Of a stretch of DNA of 64,000 nt, positions 52,636-63,220 are shown in pieces. The stretch is from Actinomycetes bacterium (lineage in GTDB: Bacteria > Actinomycetota > Actinomycetes > Actinomycetales > Dermatophilaceae). The stretch lies in contig JAKOPT010000017.1 of the NCBI GenBank assembly GCA_029778715.1, positions 1-64,000 of the forward strand, given 5' to 3'. Numbering within the stretch: the stretch's first letter is position 1; each line of letters starts with the position of its first letter. The translations under genes and the position numbers were made by a program. The notes beneath the pieces were generated by a model. It saw only the letters and a list, made by a program, of their open reading frames with translations, was not told the DNA's origin and did not search any database.

Positions 52636-53214
52636 TCAGGTCCTCTTCTCTTCGTCAGCGATGGGCGTGGACCTAAGGTCCGACAACGCCGCCCATCGGG
52701 GGTCGATCACATCATGGTGGTGGTCGGGCTCGTCCGCGAGCCGGGCTCCACACTGGGAGCACAACCCGGGACAGTCTTCCCGGCACACCGGCCGGAACGG
52801 CAGTGCGGGCACCACCGTGTCCCGCAGAAGCGGGTCGAGGTCGATGAGACCGTCCTCGACTTCGAACTCCTGCGCCACGTCCTCGTCCCCCACCTCGCGG
52901 TGGTGGGCCGCCCGATCGGCATACGCGAACAACTCCTGGAACCCGGCATCGACCTCGATGGTCACCGGGTCCAGGCATCGCACGCATGCGCCGGTCGCCA
53001 GCGCTCGAACCGTTCCCGTCACGAGCACGCCTTCGACAACGGACTCCAGGCGCACGTCGAGGGCGAGTGGTTCACCCTCGGGGACGCTCAGGACGGCCGT
53101 GCCGAAATCGGCGGGCGCCTCGGCCTCGCGGTGCAACCGCACCATGGCACCGGGACGGCGACCGAGCTCCTTGGTGTCGAGCACCAACGGAGACCGGGGG
53201 TCGAGCCGGGTCAT
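52636..53214 (-). CDS. DUF177/YceD family protein
   Basis: 192 residues from ATG 53214. YceD signature: [20 protein letters not shown], then [17 protein letters not shown] and [16 protein letters not shown] with four clustered cysteines that could hold zinc. YceD is linked to 23S rRNA levels and is almost always encoded just before rpmF, as here. Confidence 0.94.
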   Translation of the reverse strand: MTRLDPRSPLVLDTKELGRRPGAMVRLHREAEAPADFGTAVLSVPEGEPLALDVRLESVVEGVLVTGTVRALATGACVRCLDPVTIEVDAGFQELFAYADRAAHHREVGDEDVAQEFEVEDGLIDLDPLLRDTVVPALPFRPVCREDCPGLCSQCGARLADEPDHHHDVIDPRWAALSDLRSTPIADEEKRT

Positions 53215-53350
53215 GACGCGATCTACCCTTGCGTGGTCGAGGTGGATGGGGCCGGTCCGAGCGGACTTGGGCCGACGCACCAGCCTACCCGAGGGGGCCA
53301 GGGTCCCCAAACCTTCGCGGCGACCGGCCTCGTCGGGCCGGTCCCGAGGG

Positions 53351-53857
53351 CTAGTTGCGCAGCCGTTCGACCAGTGCCGCGTGGACCGCATCGGGCACCA
53401 GCCCGCGGACGTCCCCGCCGTAGCGCACGACCTCCTTGACCAGCGAACTCGACACGTGCTCCAAAGAGGGGTCACCGGGGAGGAAGACGGTCTCCAAGCC
53501 GGTGAGGTGCCGGTTCATGAGCGCCATCGGCAACTCGTAGGCGAAGTCGGTGCCGCCGCGCAGGCCCTTGACGACGACCTGGACGTCGAGATCGCGGCAT
53601 ACGTCGACCAAGAGGCGTCCGGCGAACGCCTCGACCCGCACCCGGGCGGCAACCTCCGGCGTCGCGGCCAGGGCTTCCTCGACGAAGGCGATCCGTTCCT
53701 CGATGGTGAAGGTGCCCGCCTTGGCCGGGTTGTGGAGGATCGCGACGATCACCTCGTCGTACAGGGCCGCGGCCCGGGCGATGACGTCGAGGTGACCGTT
53801 GGTCACCGGGTCGAAGGAGCCGGGCGTCATGGCCCGGCGGATCGCTTGCTCACTCAC
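53351..53857 (-). CDS. coaD: Phosphopantetheine adenylyltransferase
   Basis: 168 residues. TPGSFDPVTNGHLDVIARAA carries the nucleotidyltransferase GxFDPxxNGH motif; the C-terminal HVSSSLVKEVVRYGGDV holds the second catalytic block. It makes dephospho-CoA in CoA synthesis. The start lies 9 bases past the rsmD stop, and the order rsmD-coaD-DUF177-rpmF is standard. Confidence 0.97.
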   Translation of the reverse strand: MSEQAIRRAMTPGSFDPVTNGHLDVIARAAALYDEVIVAILHNPAKAGTFTIEERIAFVEEALAATPEVAARVRVEAFAGRLLVDVCRDLDVQVVVKGLRGGTDFAYELPMALMNRHLTGLETVFLPGDPSLEHVSSSLVKEVVRYGGDVRGLVPDAVHAALVERLRN

Positions 53858-53866
53858 GACGGCAAC

Positions 53867-54418
53867 CTAGCAAGTGGCCAGCCACAGCGTCGTCTCGCCA
53901 TAGCGTCGAGGTTTCGTGGCCTCCCAGCCCAGCGGCCAGGTCGGCTCCGGGCTGCGGCTGGAACGTTCGACGACGACGAGGGTGCCCGGGGCGGTCCAGC
54001 CGCCGCCGGCCAGGGCGCCCAGGACCGCACCGAGGGCGTCCTCCCCCACGTCGTAGGGGGGGTCGAGGAAGACCAGATCGTATGCCGTGCCCTCCCTCGC
54101 GAGGTACGTCGCCACTGGGGCGGTCACCACGCCGACCCCGGGGAGCCCGAGCGCGACGATGTTGCTCTCGATGACCCGAGCAGCGCGCCGGTCGGACTCG
54201 ACAAGGACGACGGCACGCGCCCCCCGGCTGGCGGCTTCGAGACCGAGGGCGCCGCTGCCGGCATACAAATCGAGGACGCTCGCCTCCTCGACGGCGCCGC
54301 GAGCGGTGAGCGCGGAGAAAAGGGCCTCGCGGACCCGGTCACTGGTCGGCCGGGTGCCCGAACCGGGCGGGGTCCGCAACACCCGTCCCCCGGCCCGGCC
54401 AGCGATGATGCGCGTCAT
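53867..54418 (-). CDS. rsmD: 16S rRNA (guanine966-N2)-methyltransferase
   Basis: 183 residues, MTRIIAGRAGGRVLRTPPGS, RPTSDRVREALFSAL, SAM motif VLDLYAGSGALGLEAASRGA and the catalytic DLVFLDPPYD. It methylates G966 of 16S rRNA. The ATG overlaps the recG stop by one base (TGATG). Confidence 0.97.
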   Translation of the reverse strand: MTRIIAGRAGGRVLRTPPGSGTRPTSDRVREALFSALTARGAVEEASVLDLYAGSGALGLEAASRGARAVVLVESDRRAARVIESNIVALGLPGVGVVTAPVATYLAREGTAYDLVFLDPPYDVGEDALGAVLGALAGGGWTAPGTLVVVERSSRSPEPTWPLGWEATKPRRYGETTLWLATC

Positions 54419-56604
54419 CAGCCGCGCTCCAGCCAGGCGCCCTGCTCGGCGTCGATCCGGGCGTCGACCGCGGCCCGCAGGTCGAGGTGGTCGACGAGAT
54501 CGGGGTCGGCAGCGACGAGGGCGAACGCATCGGCGCGCGCGTCTTCGATGACGTCCTCGTGCTCGAGGACGTGAAGGAACTCCAGTTGGCTGCGCGTGCC
54601 GTGCTGGGCCGCGCCGAGGATGTCGCCCTCTCGGCGCTGGGCCAGATCGAGACGGGCCAGCTCGAAGCCGTCGGTGGTGGCCGCAACGGCGAGGAGGCGA
54701 TCGACCGTGCTCGGGGTGTCGGTCGCGGTGACGAGCAGGCACAGCCCCGGTAGGCCGCCGCGCCCGATGCGGCCACGCAACTGATGCAACTGGGAGACCC
54801 CGAACCGGTCGGCGTCGAGAACGACCATGAGGCTGGCGTTCGGCACGTCGACGCCGACCTCGATGACCGTGGTCGCGACGAGGACGTCGAGGTCCCCACG
54901 GGCGAAGGCGTTCATGACCGCATCCTTGTCGTCCCCGCTCAGCCGGCCGTGGAGGAGACCGAGGCGCACGCCGGCGAGCGCGGGCTCTTCGGTGAGCGCG
55001 GCATACACGGTTTGGACGCTGTGGAGCGGACGTTCGGGGGCCGGTTCGGTGCCGTCGGGGGACGGCGAGTCCTCGGCGTCGCGGTCCGCGCGCGCAGGGG
55101 CGTCGCCGCTCGGCGGGTCGTCGTCCCCGATGCGGGGGCAGACGACATAGGTCTGTCGGCCCTGGCGGGCCTCCTCGGCGACCCGTTCCCAGATTCGGGC
55201 GAGCCACCCCGGACGCCGCTCGTCGACGGCGTGGGTCGTGATCGGCGCGCGCCCCGGGGGCAACTCGCGCAGCATCGAGGTCTCCAGGTCCCCGAACACG
55301 GTCATCGCGACCGTACGCGGAATCGGGGTCGCTGTCATGACGAGCACGTGCGGGGGCTGGGTGGCCTTGCCGCGCAGCACATCCCGCTGCTCGACACCGA
55401 ACCGGTGCTGCTCATCGACAACGACGAGACCCAAGTCGGCGAACGACACGTGCTCCTGGAGCAGGGCATGGGTGCCGATGACGATGCCGGCCTCGCCGCT
55501 GGCGATGTCGAGCAGGGCCCGGCGGCGTTGGGCGGTGCTCTGGCTGCCGGTGAGGAGCGCGACCCGCGTGCCCCGGGTGTCACCGCCGAGCATCCCGCCC
55601 TCGGCGAGATCGCCCATCATGGCGGTGATCGAGCGGTGATGCTGGGCCGCGAGCACTTCGGTGGGGGCGAGCAGGGCCGCCTGGCCGCCGCTGTCGACGA
55701 CGGTGAGCATGGCCCGCAGCGCGACGAGCGTTTTCCCCGATCCCACCTCGCCCTGGAGGAGGCGATGCATCGGAGTCGGCTGGGCAAGTTCGGCCGCGAT
55801 CGTCTCCCCCACCTCGCGCTGACCGGCGGTCAACTCAAAGGGCAGCCGGGAATCGAAGGCCGCCAGCAACCCGTCGGGGGCGGGCCGACGGGCCCTGGTG
55901 ACCTGGGCCGCGGTTTGGGCGCGTCGGCGGGCGAGGACGAGTTGGAGCAGCAACGCCTCTTCGTAGCGCAACCGCCGACGGGCCGCATGGATCTCCGGCC
56001 ACGAGTCGGGGGTGTGGATGCCGCGCAGCGCCTGGGCCCGGGTGGGGAGGTCGCGACGGACCCGGATTTCCTCGGGGATGAGGTCGACGGGTTCCTCGAC
56101 GAGGTCGAGGACGGTGCGCACGATCTCGGTGACGGTCCACGTGTGCAGCCGGCCGACGGCGAGGTAGATGGGGATGAGGGACTTGCGGGCGCCGGCGTCG
56201 AAGTCGTCGAGCAGGGTGTACCCGGGATGGGTGAGTTGCAGGTCGTTCTTGAAGCGGCTGACCGTGCCGGCGAAGATGCCCCGCGCCCCCGGCACGAGCG
56301 CCCGGTCATGGCCATGCGCCTTGAAGAACGCCACCCGCAACTCGTCGCGCCCGTCGGTGATCGTCGCCTCGAGCATCTTGCCCTTGCGGTACTGCATGGT
56401 GCGGGTCGTGGCCTTGGCGACTTCGGCGACGACGACGGCATACTCACCCTCGGTCAACCCCCCGAGGTCGCTTTCGCGGCTGCGGTAGCGACGCGGCCAG
56501 AAGGCGAGCAGGTCACCGACGGTCTCCAGGCCCCGGTCTCGCGCCAGGCTCTTGGCCTGCCGTTCGGGCAGGATGCGCGTGAGCCGGCTGGCTTCGGTGA
56601 TCAC
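54418..56604 (-). CDS. recG: ATP-dependent DNA helicase RecG
   Basis: 728 residues. N-terminal wedge domain, then the superfamily-2 motor: GEVGSGKTLVALRAM (Walker A), LLAPTEVLAAQH, VVVDEQHRFGVEQR (DEQH box), MTATPIPRTVAM, and motif VI HQLRGRIGRG. A low-complexity insert rich in Asp, Pro and Ser (PSGDAPARADRDAEDSPSPD) lies in the second RecA lobe. It regresses stalled forks. DAK2 ends 13 bases upstream. Confidence 0.97.
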   Translation of the reverse strand: MITEASRLTRILPERQAKSLARDRGLETVGDLLAFWPRRYRSRESDLGGLTEGEYAVVVAEVAKATTRTMQYRKGKMLEATITDGRDELRVAFFKAHGHDRALVPGARGIFAGTVSRFKNDLQLTHPGYTLLDDFDAGARKSLIPIYLAVGRLHTWTVTEIVRTVLDLVEEPVDLIPEEIRVRRDLPTRAQALRGIHTPDSWPEIHAARRRLRYEEALLLQLVLARRRAQTAAQVTRARRPAPDGLLAAFDSRLPFELTAGQREVGETIAAELAQPTPMHRLLQGEVGSGKTLVALRAMLTVVDSGGQAALLAPTEVLAAQHHRSITAMMGDLAEGGMLGGDTRGTRVALLTGSQSTAQRRRALLDIASGEAGIVIGTHALLQEHVSFADLGLVVVDEQHRFGVEQRDVLRGKATQPPHVLVMTATPIPRTVAMTVFGDLETSMLRELPPGRAPITTHAVDERRPGWLARIWERVAEEARQGRQTYVVCPRIGDDDPPSGDAPARADRDAEDSPSPDGTEPAPERPLHSVQTVYAALTEEPALAGVRLGLLHGRLSGDDKDAVMNAFARGDLDVLVATTVIEVGVDVPNASLMVVLDADRFGVSQLHQLRGRIGRGGLPGLCLLVTATDTPSTVDRLLAVAATTDGFELARLDLAQRREGDILGAAQHGTRSQLEFLHVLEHEDVIEDARADAFALVAADPDLVDHLDLRAAVDARIDAEQGAWLERG

Positions 56605-56617
56605 CGGTGCTCCCGCC

Positions 56618-58300
56618 TCATTCGACGCCGATGAGGAGGGGGTATGCCGCTTGCCCCCCGTCGAGGACGCTCACCTCGACGCCTTGGGCCTCCCGACGCA
56701 GACCCGTGCCGAGAGCATCCGCGAGGTGCGGGGGCGCGTCGGCACCGAGAAGGAGCGTGACGAGTTCACCACCGGCGCCGAGGAGGCGGCGGAGCACCTC
56801 GGCGGCGACCTGGGTGAGGTCGGACCCGACGATGACGATGTCGCCGTCGACGACGCCGAGGACATCACCGGGCACGCAGTGCCCGCCCATGGTGAGGGCC
56901 TCCTTGGTCGCGACGGTGACGGCCCCGTGGCGGGTCGCCCGGGCCGCCCCGGTCATCGCCACGATGTTGTCCTGCACCGAGGCGCTCGGGTCGTGAACGG
57001 CCATCGCCGCCAGACCCTGCACGGCCGTGCGCGTGGGAATGACGTGTGCCCCGATGCCCAGGTGGGCGGCCGCGGTGACGGTGGCCTGCGCGGCCAGCAG
57101 GGTGTCCTTGTCGTTGGGCAGCACAAGGACCGCGTGGGCGCCGGTGGCGCGGGCCGCGTCGAGGAGTTGACCGGCCGAAGCGCGCCCCCCGGGCGCCGAG
57201 GGGACGACGACGGCACCGGCGTCGGCGAGGATCGCCCCGATGCCCGGCCCCGCGGCGCAGGCAACCACACCGACGGCCTGATGGGCGCGCCGTCGATCGA
57301 CCTGCAACGCCAGATTGGTCACCTGGATGCGGCGCGGCCGGCCCGCGTCGATCCCGGCCTCGATGGCGGCGCCCACATCGTCGACATGGACGTGAACGTT
57401 CCACACGTCGGGGCCGCCGCTGACGACGAGGGAGTCACCGAGACGATCAAGGGTCGTCGTCAGAGCGCTCACTTTCTCCTCGCCGGACTCTTCGAGGAGG
57501 AACATCACCTCGTATGCCGGCCCGCCGGTCGTCGTCTCGGCCACCGTCCCGGGCAGGTCGGCGACGTAGAGCCCCGCCGGCACGACGAGGTCGCCGCGGT
57601 GCCACTCCTCGCGTCGCCCTGACCCGCCCCCGAGGAGCCCGTCGGCGTCGGCGGACCAGTCACCGGTGAGCACCCGCCGCAGCGCCTCGAGCATGAGGAC
57701 GCATCCGGCCCCACCGGCATCGACCACCCCGGCAGCGGCGAGGGCGGGGAGTTGTTCGGGGGTGTGGCGCAGGGCCTCGGTCGCGGCCCGGACCAGGGCG
57801 TCGGCGACCTCGGGCAGGGACTGGCCCGCCGCGGCCGCGGTGGCAGCCGCACCCGCCGCGGCATCGGCGATGGTGAGCATCGTGCCCGCCTGCGGACGAG
57901 CCACGGCCCGGCGGGCGAGGTCGGCTCCGCGTTCGAGACACCGGGCCAGGGTGGAGGCGTCGATCGCTTCGTGGTCACCCTCGATGACGACCTGGGCGAT
58001 GCCGCGGATGATCTGACTCAAGATGACGCCACTGTTGCCGCGCGCCGACAACAGCACCGCTCGGCTGAGGGCCGTGCATTCGGCGACGAGCGAGGCGGTG
58101 CCGAGCGTGCCCAGCCGGGTATGGATCTCGATGACCTGGTCGAGGGCACCGTCGAGGGTGAGGTAGAGGTTGGTGCCGGTGTCCCCGTCCGGCACGGGGT
58201 AGACGTTGAGGGCGTCGATCTCGGCGCGACGTGCGGCAAAGGCGGCGCGGGTGAGCAGAGCCCAGCGCCGGGCGTCGTCGGCCGTGAACTGCGTGTGCAC
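56618..58300 (-). CDS. DAK2-domain protein, FakA-like fatty acid kinase
   Basis: 560 residues. The N-terminal DAK2 domain carries [37 protein letters not shown] and [15 protein letters not shown]; the C-terminal half resembles the DegV-interacting and DhaL-like region ([28 protein letters not shown]). FakA phosphorylates fatty acids presented by DegV/FakB; the DegV protein at 1943-2803 is a possible partner. DAK2 upstream of recG is a conserved actinobacterial layout. Confidence 0.92.
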   Translation of the reverse strand: MHTQFTADDARRWALLTRAAFAARRAEIDALNVYPVPDGDTGTNLYLTLDGALDQVIEIHTRLGTLGTASLVAECTALSRAVLLSARGNSGVILSQIIRGIAQVVIEGDHEAIDASTLARCLERGADLARRAVARPQAGTMLTIADAAAGAAATAAAAGQSLPEVADALVRAATEALRHTPEQLPALAAAGVVDAGGAGCVLMLEALRRVLTGDWSADADGLLGGGSGRREEWHRGDLVVPAGLYVADLPGTVAETTTGGPAYEVMFLLEESGEEKVSALTTTLDRLGDSLVVSGGPDVWNVHVHVDDVGAAIEAGIDAGRPRRIQVTNLALQVDRRRAHQAVGVVACAAGPGIGAILADAGAVVVPSAPGGRASAGQLLDAARATGAHAVLVLPNDKDTLLAAQATVTAAAHLGIGAHVIPTRTAVQGLAAMAVHDPSASVQDNIVAMTGAARATRHGAVTVATKEALTMGGHCVPGDVLGVVDGDIVIVGSDLTQVAAEVLRRLLGAGGELVTLLLGADAPPHLADALGTGLRREAQGVEVSVLDGGQAAYPLLIGVE

Positions 58301-58647
58301 GCCCGCAGGCTATCGGGCCGCACCCACACCCCACCCCATGCCGCACCGACGCGACGCCTCCTGTGCCGCGCCCACACCCCATCCCCGCCGCACGGACCCC
58401 CTCCCCCCGCCCCCCGCCGCGCGGGCACCTTCGTCTCGATTTGCTTTCGTCGAGCCGCCGCGAAGCCCACCCGAGCGGTCGCCCGCCGGCGCCCGCCGGA
58501 CTGCTGCACCGGGCCCTCATCGGCGATTTGGGGGCGCAGGGCGGCTCAGAGTACGATCTACAGGTTGCGCATGCCCCGGCACCGGTTATCACCGGTTCGT
58601 CCCGACCGCGCGACGTTCGACCAAGACCTCAACCTAGGAGATCACCC
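58301..58647. other. Spacer between DAK2 and rpmB
   Basis: 347 bases without a supported gene. The first 120 bases are a C-rich simple sequence with repeated CACACCCC and CCGCAC words; the second half holds the rpmB promoter (58528-58557), a CACCGGTTATCACCGGT repeat and the AGGAG ribosome site. Confidence 0.8.
58528..58557 (+). promoter_or_regulatory. Candidate promoter of rpmB
   Basis: TTGGGG at 58528-58533 and TACGAT at 58552-58557, 18 bases apart, match a housekeeping sigma promoter and lie about 90 bp before the GTG start. Confidence 0.5.
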
Positions 58648-58842
58648 GTGGCTGCCAACTGCGATGTCTGCGGCAAGGGACCCGGCTTCGGCCACAGCAT
58701 CTCGCACTCGCACCGCCGCACCAAGCGCCGCTGGAACCCCAACATCCAGCGCGTCAAGGCCCTCGTCGGTGACGCGGGAGTGACCCCGAAGCGGCTCAAC
58801 GTCTGCACCTCCTGCCTCAAGGCAGGCAAGGTCAAGCGCTGA
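58648..58842 (+). CDS. rpmB: 50S ribosomal protein L28
   Basis: 64 residues from a GTG with AGGAG nine bases upstream. [35 protein letters not shown] and the C-terminal [14 protein letters not shown]. The CxxC pairs make this the zinc (C+) form. An efficient hairpin follows. Confidence 0.97.
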   Translation: MAANCDVCGKGPGFGHSISHSHRRTKRRWNPNIQRVKALVGDAGVTPKRLNVCTSCLKAGKVKR

Positions 58843-58856
58843 CCCTCAGCAAAACC

Positions 58857-58893
58857 GCAGGAGGCCCCGGACGATGCGTCCGGGGCCTCCTGC
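58857..58893 (+). terminator. rpmB terminator
   Basis: GCAGGAGGCCCCGGAC pairs perfectly with GTCCGGGGCCTCCTGC around a 5-base loop, 14 bases after the stop. No U tract follows. Confidence 0.9.
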
Positions 58894-58901
58894 GTTGCTG
58901 C

Positions 58902-58972
58902 TGCCTCCCCCTGATTCGAGGTCGACGCGCCGCGGAATCCGCGCGTTGATACCTCGAATCGCGGTGGGGGCA
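58902..58972 (-). terminator. thiL terminator hairpin
   Basis: GATTCGAGGT and ACCTCGAATC pair around ACGCGC/GCGCGT; outer CCCCC/GGGGG pairs extend it. It lies just past the thiL stop. Confidence 0.7.
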
Positions 58973-58990
58973 GGGATCCCGTATGCCGTC

Positions 58991-60127
58991 TCAGCCGGCG
59001 AAGTGGTCCCAGCCGGTCACGCTGGGCACCTGCCCGTCGACGGTCACCAGCACGCCCTCGCCGTCAGCACGCGACACGACCTCGCCGATGCGGCGCCACC
59101 CCGGCTCCCCGGGCGCCGGGGCCGCGGCCCGGAGCCGCTCCCACGCCGGCCGTGGAAAGCACCCGACGAGGGAATGCTCCTCACCCCCGGAGAGCACCTG
59201 ACGCATCGCCTCCTCCTCCCCCAGGGCGAGGGTGAGCGGCCCAGCGGCAAACCCCTCCCGCAGCAACTGCCCCGAAAGCGCCACGCTCACCCCACTGGCG
59301 GCAGCGATCCGGCCCGCGTCACGCACCAACCCGTCCGAGACGTCGATGAGCGCACTGGCCCCCGCATCGGCGGCCGCCACCCCGGCCCGCCGCGGGGGCC
59401 GGCCCGCCGTTCGGTGGGCCCACATGAGGGTCGCCACCGCGGCGTCACGCTCTTCTCGCTCGCCCAGACCTGCGCCAGCTGGGGAGGCGTTGTTGGCGGC
59501 GGGGACCCCGCCGGCCGGTGACGAGGGCGGCACCGGCGTGCCGGCGGCATACAAAGCCAAACCACCGCCGGAGAAGCCCAAGGAGCCGCACACTGCCACA
59601 ACATCACCGACCCGGGCGCCGCTGCGTAACACCGGCGAGCGGCCCTGCAGATCGCCCAGCGCCGTCACGGAGACGACGACCACCCCCGCGGGCGCCGACG
59701 ACAGATCCCCGCCAACGACCGCCACCTCCGCTTCACCAGCCGCCGCGGCCAGCCCGCCGGTGACGTCGAGAACCCAGGCCACCTCGGTGTCCGGGTCGGC
59801 GGCGAACGAGACGAGCAGCGCGGTCGGTACCGCCCCCATGGCGGCGACATCGGCGAGGTTCTGGGCGACCACCTTGCGTCCGACGTCCGCCCCGCTCGAC
59901 CAGTCGTCGCGCCAGTCTCGGCCGCGGACCATCGAGTCGGTCGTCGCGACCACCGAGTGACCGGAGGCCACCACGGCCGCATCGTCACCGGGACCAACGA
60001 GCACTCCCGGCGCAGACCGGAACAAGGGCACGATCCGGGCGAGGAGGTCAGTCTCGGAAAGGTCTCGCAATCTCAACCCGGGCTCCTGACTCGACGTGCG
60101 GCTCGCCTCCGGCGACGAACCGGCCAT
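58991..60127 (-). CDS. thiL: Thiamine-monophosphate kinase
   Basis: 378 residues from ATG 60127. VLVGPGDDAAVV, TTDSMVRGRDWRDDW, NLADVAAMGAVPTALLVSFA and VVGGDLSSAP are ThiL metal/ATP blocks, and the second half has ALIDVSDGLVRDAGRI. It makes thiamine diphosphate. It is longer than the usual 320-330 residues because of an Ala/Pro/Gly-rich insert of about 30 residues (near TPVPPSSPAGGVPAANNAS). Confidence 0.94.
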   Translation of the reverse strand: MAGSSPEASRTSSQEPGLRLRDLSETDLLARIVPLFRSAPGVLVGPGDDAAVVASGHSVVATTDSMVRGRDWRDDWSSGADVGRKVVAQNLADVAAMGAVPTALLVSFAADPDTEVAWVLDVTGGLAAAAGEAEVAVVGGDLSSAPAGVVVVSVTALGDLQGRSPVLRSGARVGDVVAVCGSLGFSGGGLALYAAGTPVPPSSPAGGVPAANNASPAGAGLGEREERDAAVATLMWAHRTAGRPPRRAGVAAADAGASALIDVSDGLVRDAGRIAAASGVSVALSGQLLREGFAAGPLTLALGEEEAMRQVLSGGEEHSLVGCFPRPAWERLRAAAPAPGEPGWRRIGEVVSRADGEGVLVTVDGQVPSVTGWDHFAG

Positions 60128-60205
60128 CGGCACGGTAGCGTCTGAGGTGCGGCCGGCCCAGACCAGCCCTAATCGACCATCCCCACGAGCACCGAGGTGA
60201 ACCAC

Positions 60206-60439
60206 ATGGTCCAGGCCTACATCCTGATTCAGACCGAGGTCGGTCGCGCCGCGAGCGTGGCCCAGTCCATCGCCGGCTTGGAGGGCGTCGTCCTCGCCGA
60301 GGATGTCACCGGGCCCTACGACGTCATCGCCCGCGTCGAGGCCGAGAGCGTCGACGCCCTCGGCAAACTCGTCATCGCCAAAATCCAAGACGTCGAAGGG
60401 ATCACGCGCACCCTCACCTGCACGGTCGTTCACGTGTGA
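60206..60439 (+). CDS. Stand-alone Lrp/AsnC ligand-binding (RAM) protein
   Basis: 77 residues from ATG 60206, with GAGGTG upstream; the GTG at 60197 lies too close to it. The whole protein is one RAM domain: VQAYILIQTEVGRAASVAQS, EDVTGPYDVIARVEAESVDA and the end TRTLTCTVVHV. There is no DNA-binding half. Such proteins may sense amino acids or dimerise with full Lrp. It overlaps the DUF3515 gene by 4 bp (GTGA). Confidence 0.92.
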   Translation: MVQAYILIQTEVGRAASVAQSIAGLEGVVLAEDVTGPYDVIARVEAESVDALGKLVIAKIQDVEGITRTLTCTVVHV

Positions 60440-60894
60440 GGTCGCGATCCCACGTCTCACGGACGGCGGCGGCGCTGAGCGTTGCCGCCGTCGTGGTGTT
60501 GGGCGGCTGCTCCCGGCCCCCGGCGATCACGGCCGCCCCGCGCGCCGACACCGACGGCTGCCGGGCCGCCGCGGCGGCCTACCCGGCGAGCGTGTCGTCC
60601 ATGGCCCGGGTCGAGGGAGTGACGGCGAGCGCCACGGCCGCGTGGGGAGACCCCGCGGTCATCGCCCGGTGCGGTATGCCGCCGCTGGCCCCTACCGAGG
60701 TCGAGTGCGTCGAGGTCGACGGGGTTGGGTGGATTCCGCAAGCCCTCAGTGACGGGACCCGGTTCACGTCGTTCGGCACCGACCCGGCCCTCGAAGTCCT
60801 CGTGCCCTCCCGTTACGCCCCCGAGCCGCTCCTCCTGCCCGCCTTCAGCAAGGCCGCTAAGGCCCTGCCCACCAACGGGTTACAGTGCCGCTGA
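60436..60894 (+). CDS. DUF3515 lipoprotein
   Basis: 152 residues from a GTG overlapping the preceding stop. The signal peptide RTAAALSVAAVVVLGGC ends in a lipobox Cys25 (VLGGC). The DUF3515 core shows WGDPAVIARCGMPPLAPTE and TSFGTDPALEVLVPSRY. Exported and lipid-anchored; function unknown. It lies beside ddl and thiL in most actinobacteria. It converges on ddl with 4 bases between stops. Confidence 0.93.
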   Translation: MRSRSHVSRTAAALSVAAVVVLGGCSRPPAITAAPRADTDGCRAAAAAYPASVSSMARVEGVTASATAAWGDPAVIARCGMPPLAPTEVECVEVDGVGWIPQALSDGTRFTSFGTDPALEVLVPSRYAPEPLLLPAFSKAAKALPTNGLQCR

Positions 60895-60898
60895 CCGG

Positions 60899-62071
60899 TC
60901 AGCGCAGCCCGACTCGTCGCTCGAGGGCCAGGGCGATCAACTCGTCGATGAGGCCCTGGTAGTCCACGCCGGTGGCCGCCCACATCCGGGGGTACATCGA
61001 TGTCGGGGTGAACCCGGGCATTGTGTTGATTTCGTTGAGGAGGATGCGGCCCTGCGGCGTGACGAAAAAGTCCACTCGGGCGAGCCCTTCGCACCCGGCC
61101 GCGACAAACGCCTCGACCGCCAACTCCCGGATCTGCTCGGCCACCTCGGCAGGTAGATCCGCCGGCGCCTCAAGGCGCACATCCTCGGCGTGGAGGTACT
61201 TCGCGTCGAAGTCGTAGAAGTCGTGGTTCTGGACGACGACGCACTCCCCCGGCACGCTCGCCCGCGGCAGGTCGGTGCCGTGCCCGTCGAGGACGCCGCA
61301 CTCGATCTCGCGCCCGAAAATGCCCTCCTCGATGACGACCTTCGGGTCGTAGACGCGAGCCGCCTCGACCGCCGCGCGCAGCCCGGCCCGGTCGACGACG
61401 CGGGAGATGCCGAAACTCGACCCGGCCCGCGCGGGCTTGACGAACACCGGGAACGTCAACCCCGCTGCCGCCTCCAGGGCCGCCTCGGGGTCGCGCCGCC
61501 ACTGCCGGTCGGTGATGACGGCATACGGGCCGACGGGCAGCCCGGCGGCAGCAAAGACGACCTTCATGACGTGCTTGTCCATCATCGTCGCCGACGCGGT
61601 CACCCCCGACCCGACGTAGCGGACGTCGGCGAGGTCGAGCATGCCCTGGAGGGTGCCGTCCTCGCCGAAGGGCCCGTGGAGGAGCGGGAAGACGACGTCG
61701 ACTTCGCCGAGGTCGCGCGGTGGCTGACCCGGCTCGTGGACGATGAGGCCCCGCTGGGTCGCGCTCGTCGGCACGATGACGCTCGGGAGGTCGGTGTCGA
61801 CGCTGGGACGATGCCCGGCGTTGAGGCGGAACCGGTCGGCGTCATCGGGGGCGAGCACCCAGTGCCCGTCGCGGGCGATGCCGACAGGGATGACGTCGTA
61901 GCGGCTGCGGTCCAGGGCCGACAGCACGCTCGCGGCGGTGGCGCACGACACCTCGTGTTCGGCGGATCGACCACCGAAGATCAGGGCCAGGCGAATGCGG
62001 CGGGGGGTCGCTTCGGAGGTCGTCGAAGGAGTGGCCGTCGCGGGCGGTGGGGTCGGGTCCTGCGCGTTCAT
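60899..62071 (-). CDS. ddl: D-alanine--D-alanine ligase
   Basis: 390 residues from ATG 62071. LALIFGGRSAEHEVSCATAA, VVFPLLHGPFGEDGTLQGML, FPVFVKPARAGSSFGISRV, EIECGVLDG and the end ILLNEINTMPGFTPTSMYP make the ATP-grasp ligase certain. It joins two D-Ala for peptidoglycan. The N-terminus has an extra Thr/Pro-rich segment (residues 4-22). A Phe/Tyr check: the substrate loop reads YDFDAKYLHAED, the D-Ala form, not the D-Lac form. Confidence 0.97.
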   Translation of the reverse strand: MNAQDPTPPPATATPSTTSEATPRRIRLALIFGGRSAEHEVSCATAASVLSALDRSRYDVIPVGIARDGHWVLAPDDADRFRLNAGHRPSVDTDLPSVIVPTSATQRGLIVHEPGQPPRDLGEVDVVFPLLHGPFGEDGTLQGMLDLADVRYVGSGVTASATMMDKHVMKVVFAAAGLPVGPYAVITDRQWRRDPEAALEAAAGLTFPVFVKPARAGSSFGISRVVDRAGLRAAVEAARVYDPKVVIEEGIFGREIECGVLDGHGTDLPRASVPGECVVVQNHDFYDFDAKYLHAEDVRLEAPADLPAEVAEQIRELAVEAFVAAGCEGLARVDFFVTPQGRILLNEINTMPGFTPTSMYPRMWAATGVDYQGLIDELIALALERRVGLR

Positions 62072-62094
62072 CACGAACGAGCCTAGATGACACG

Positions 62095-63210
<1,116 letters not shown>

Positions 63211-63220
63211 CCGGCGGGAG

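Noticed and set aside
58301-58520. Gene in the C-rich spacer upstream of rpmB
   Set aside because: Simple-sequence composition and no conserved frame.
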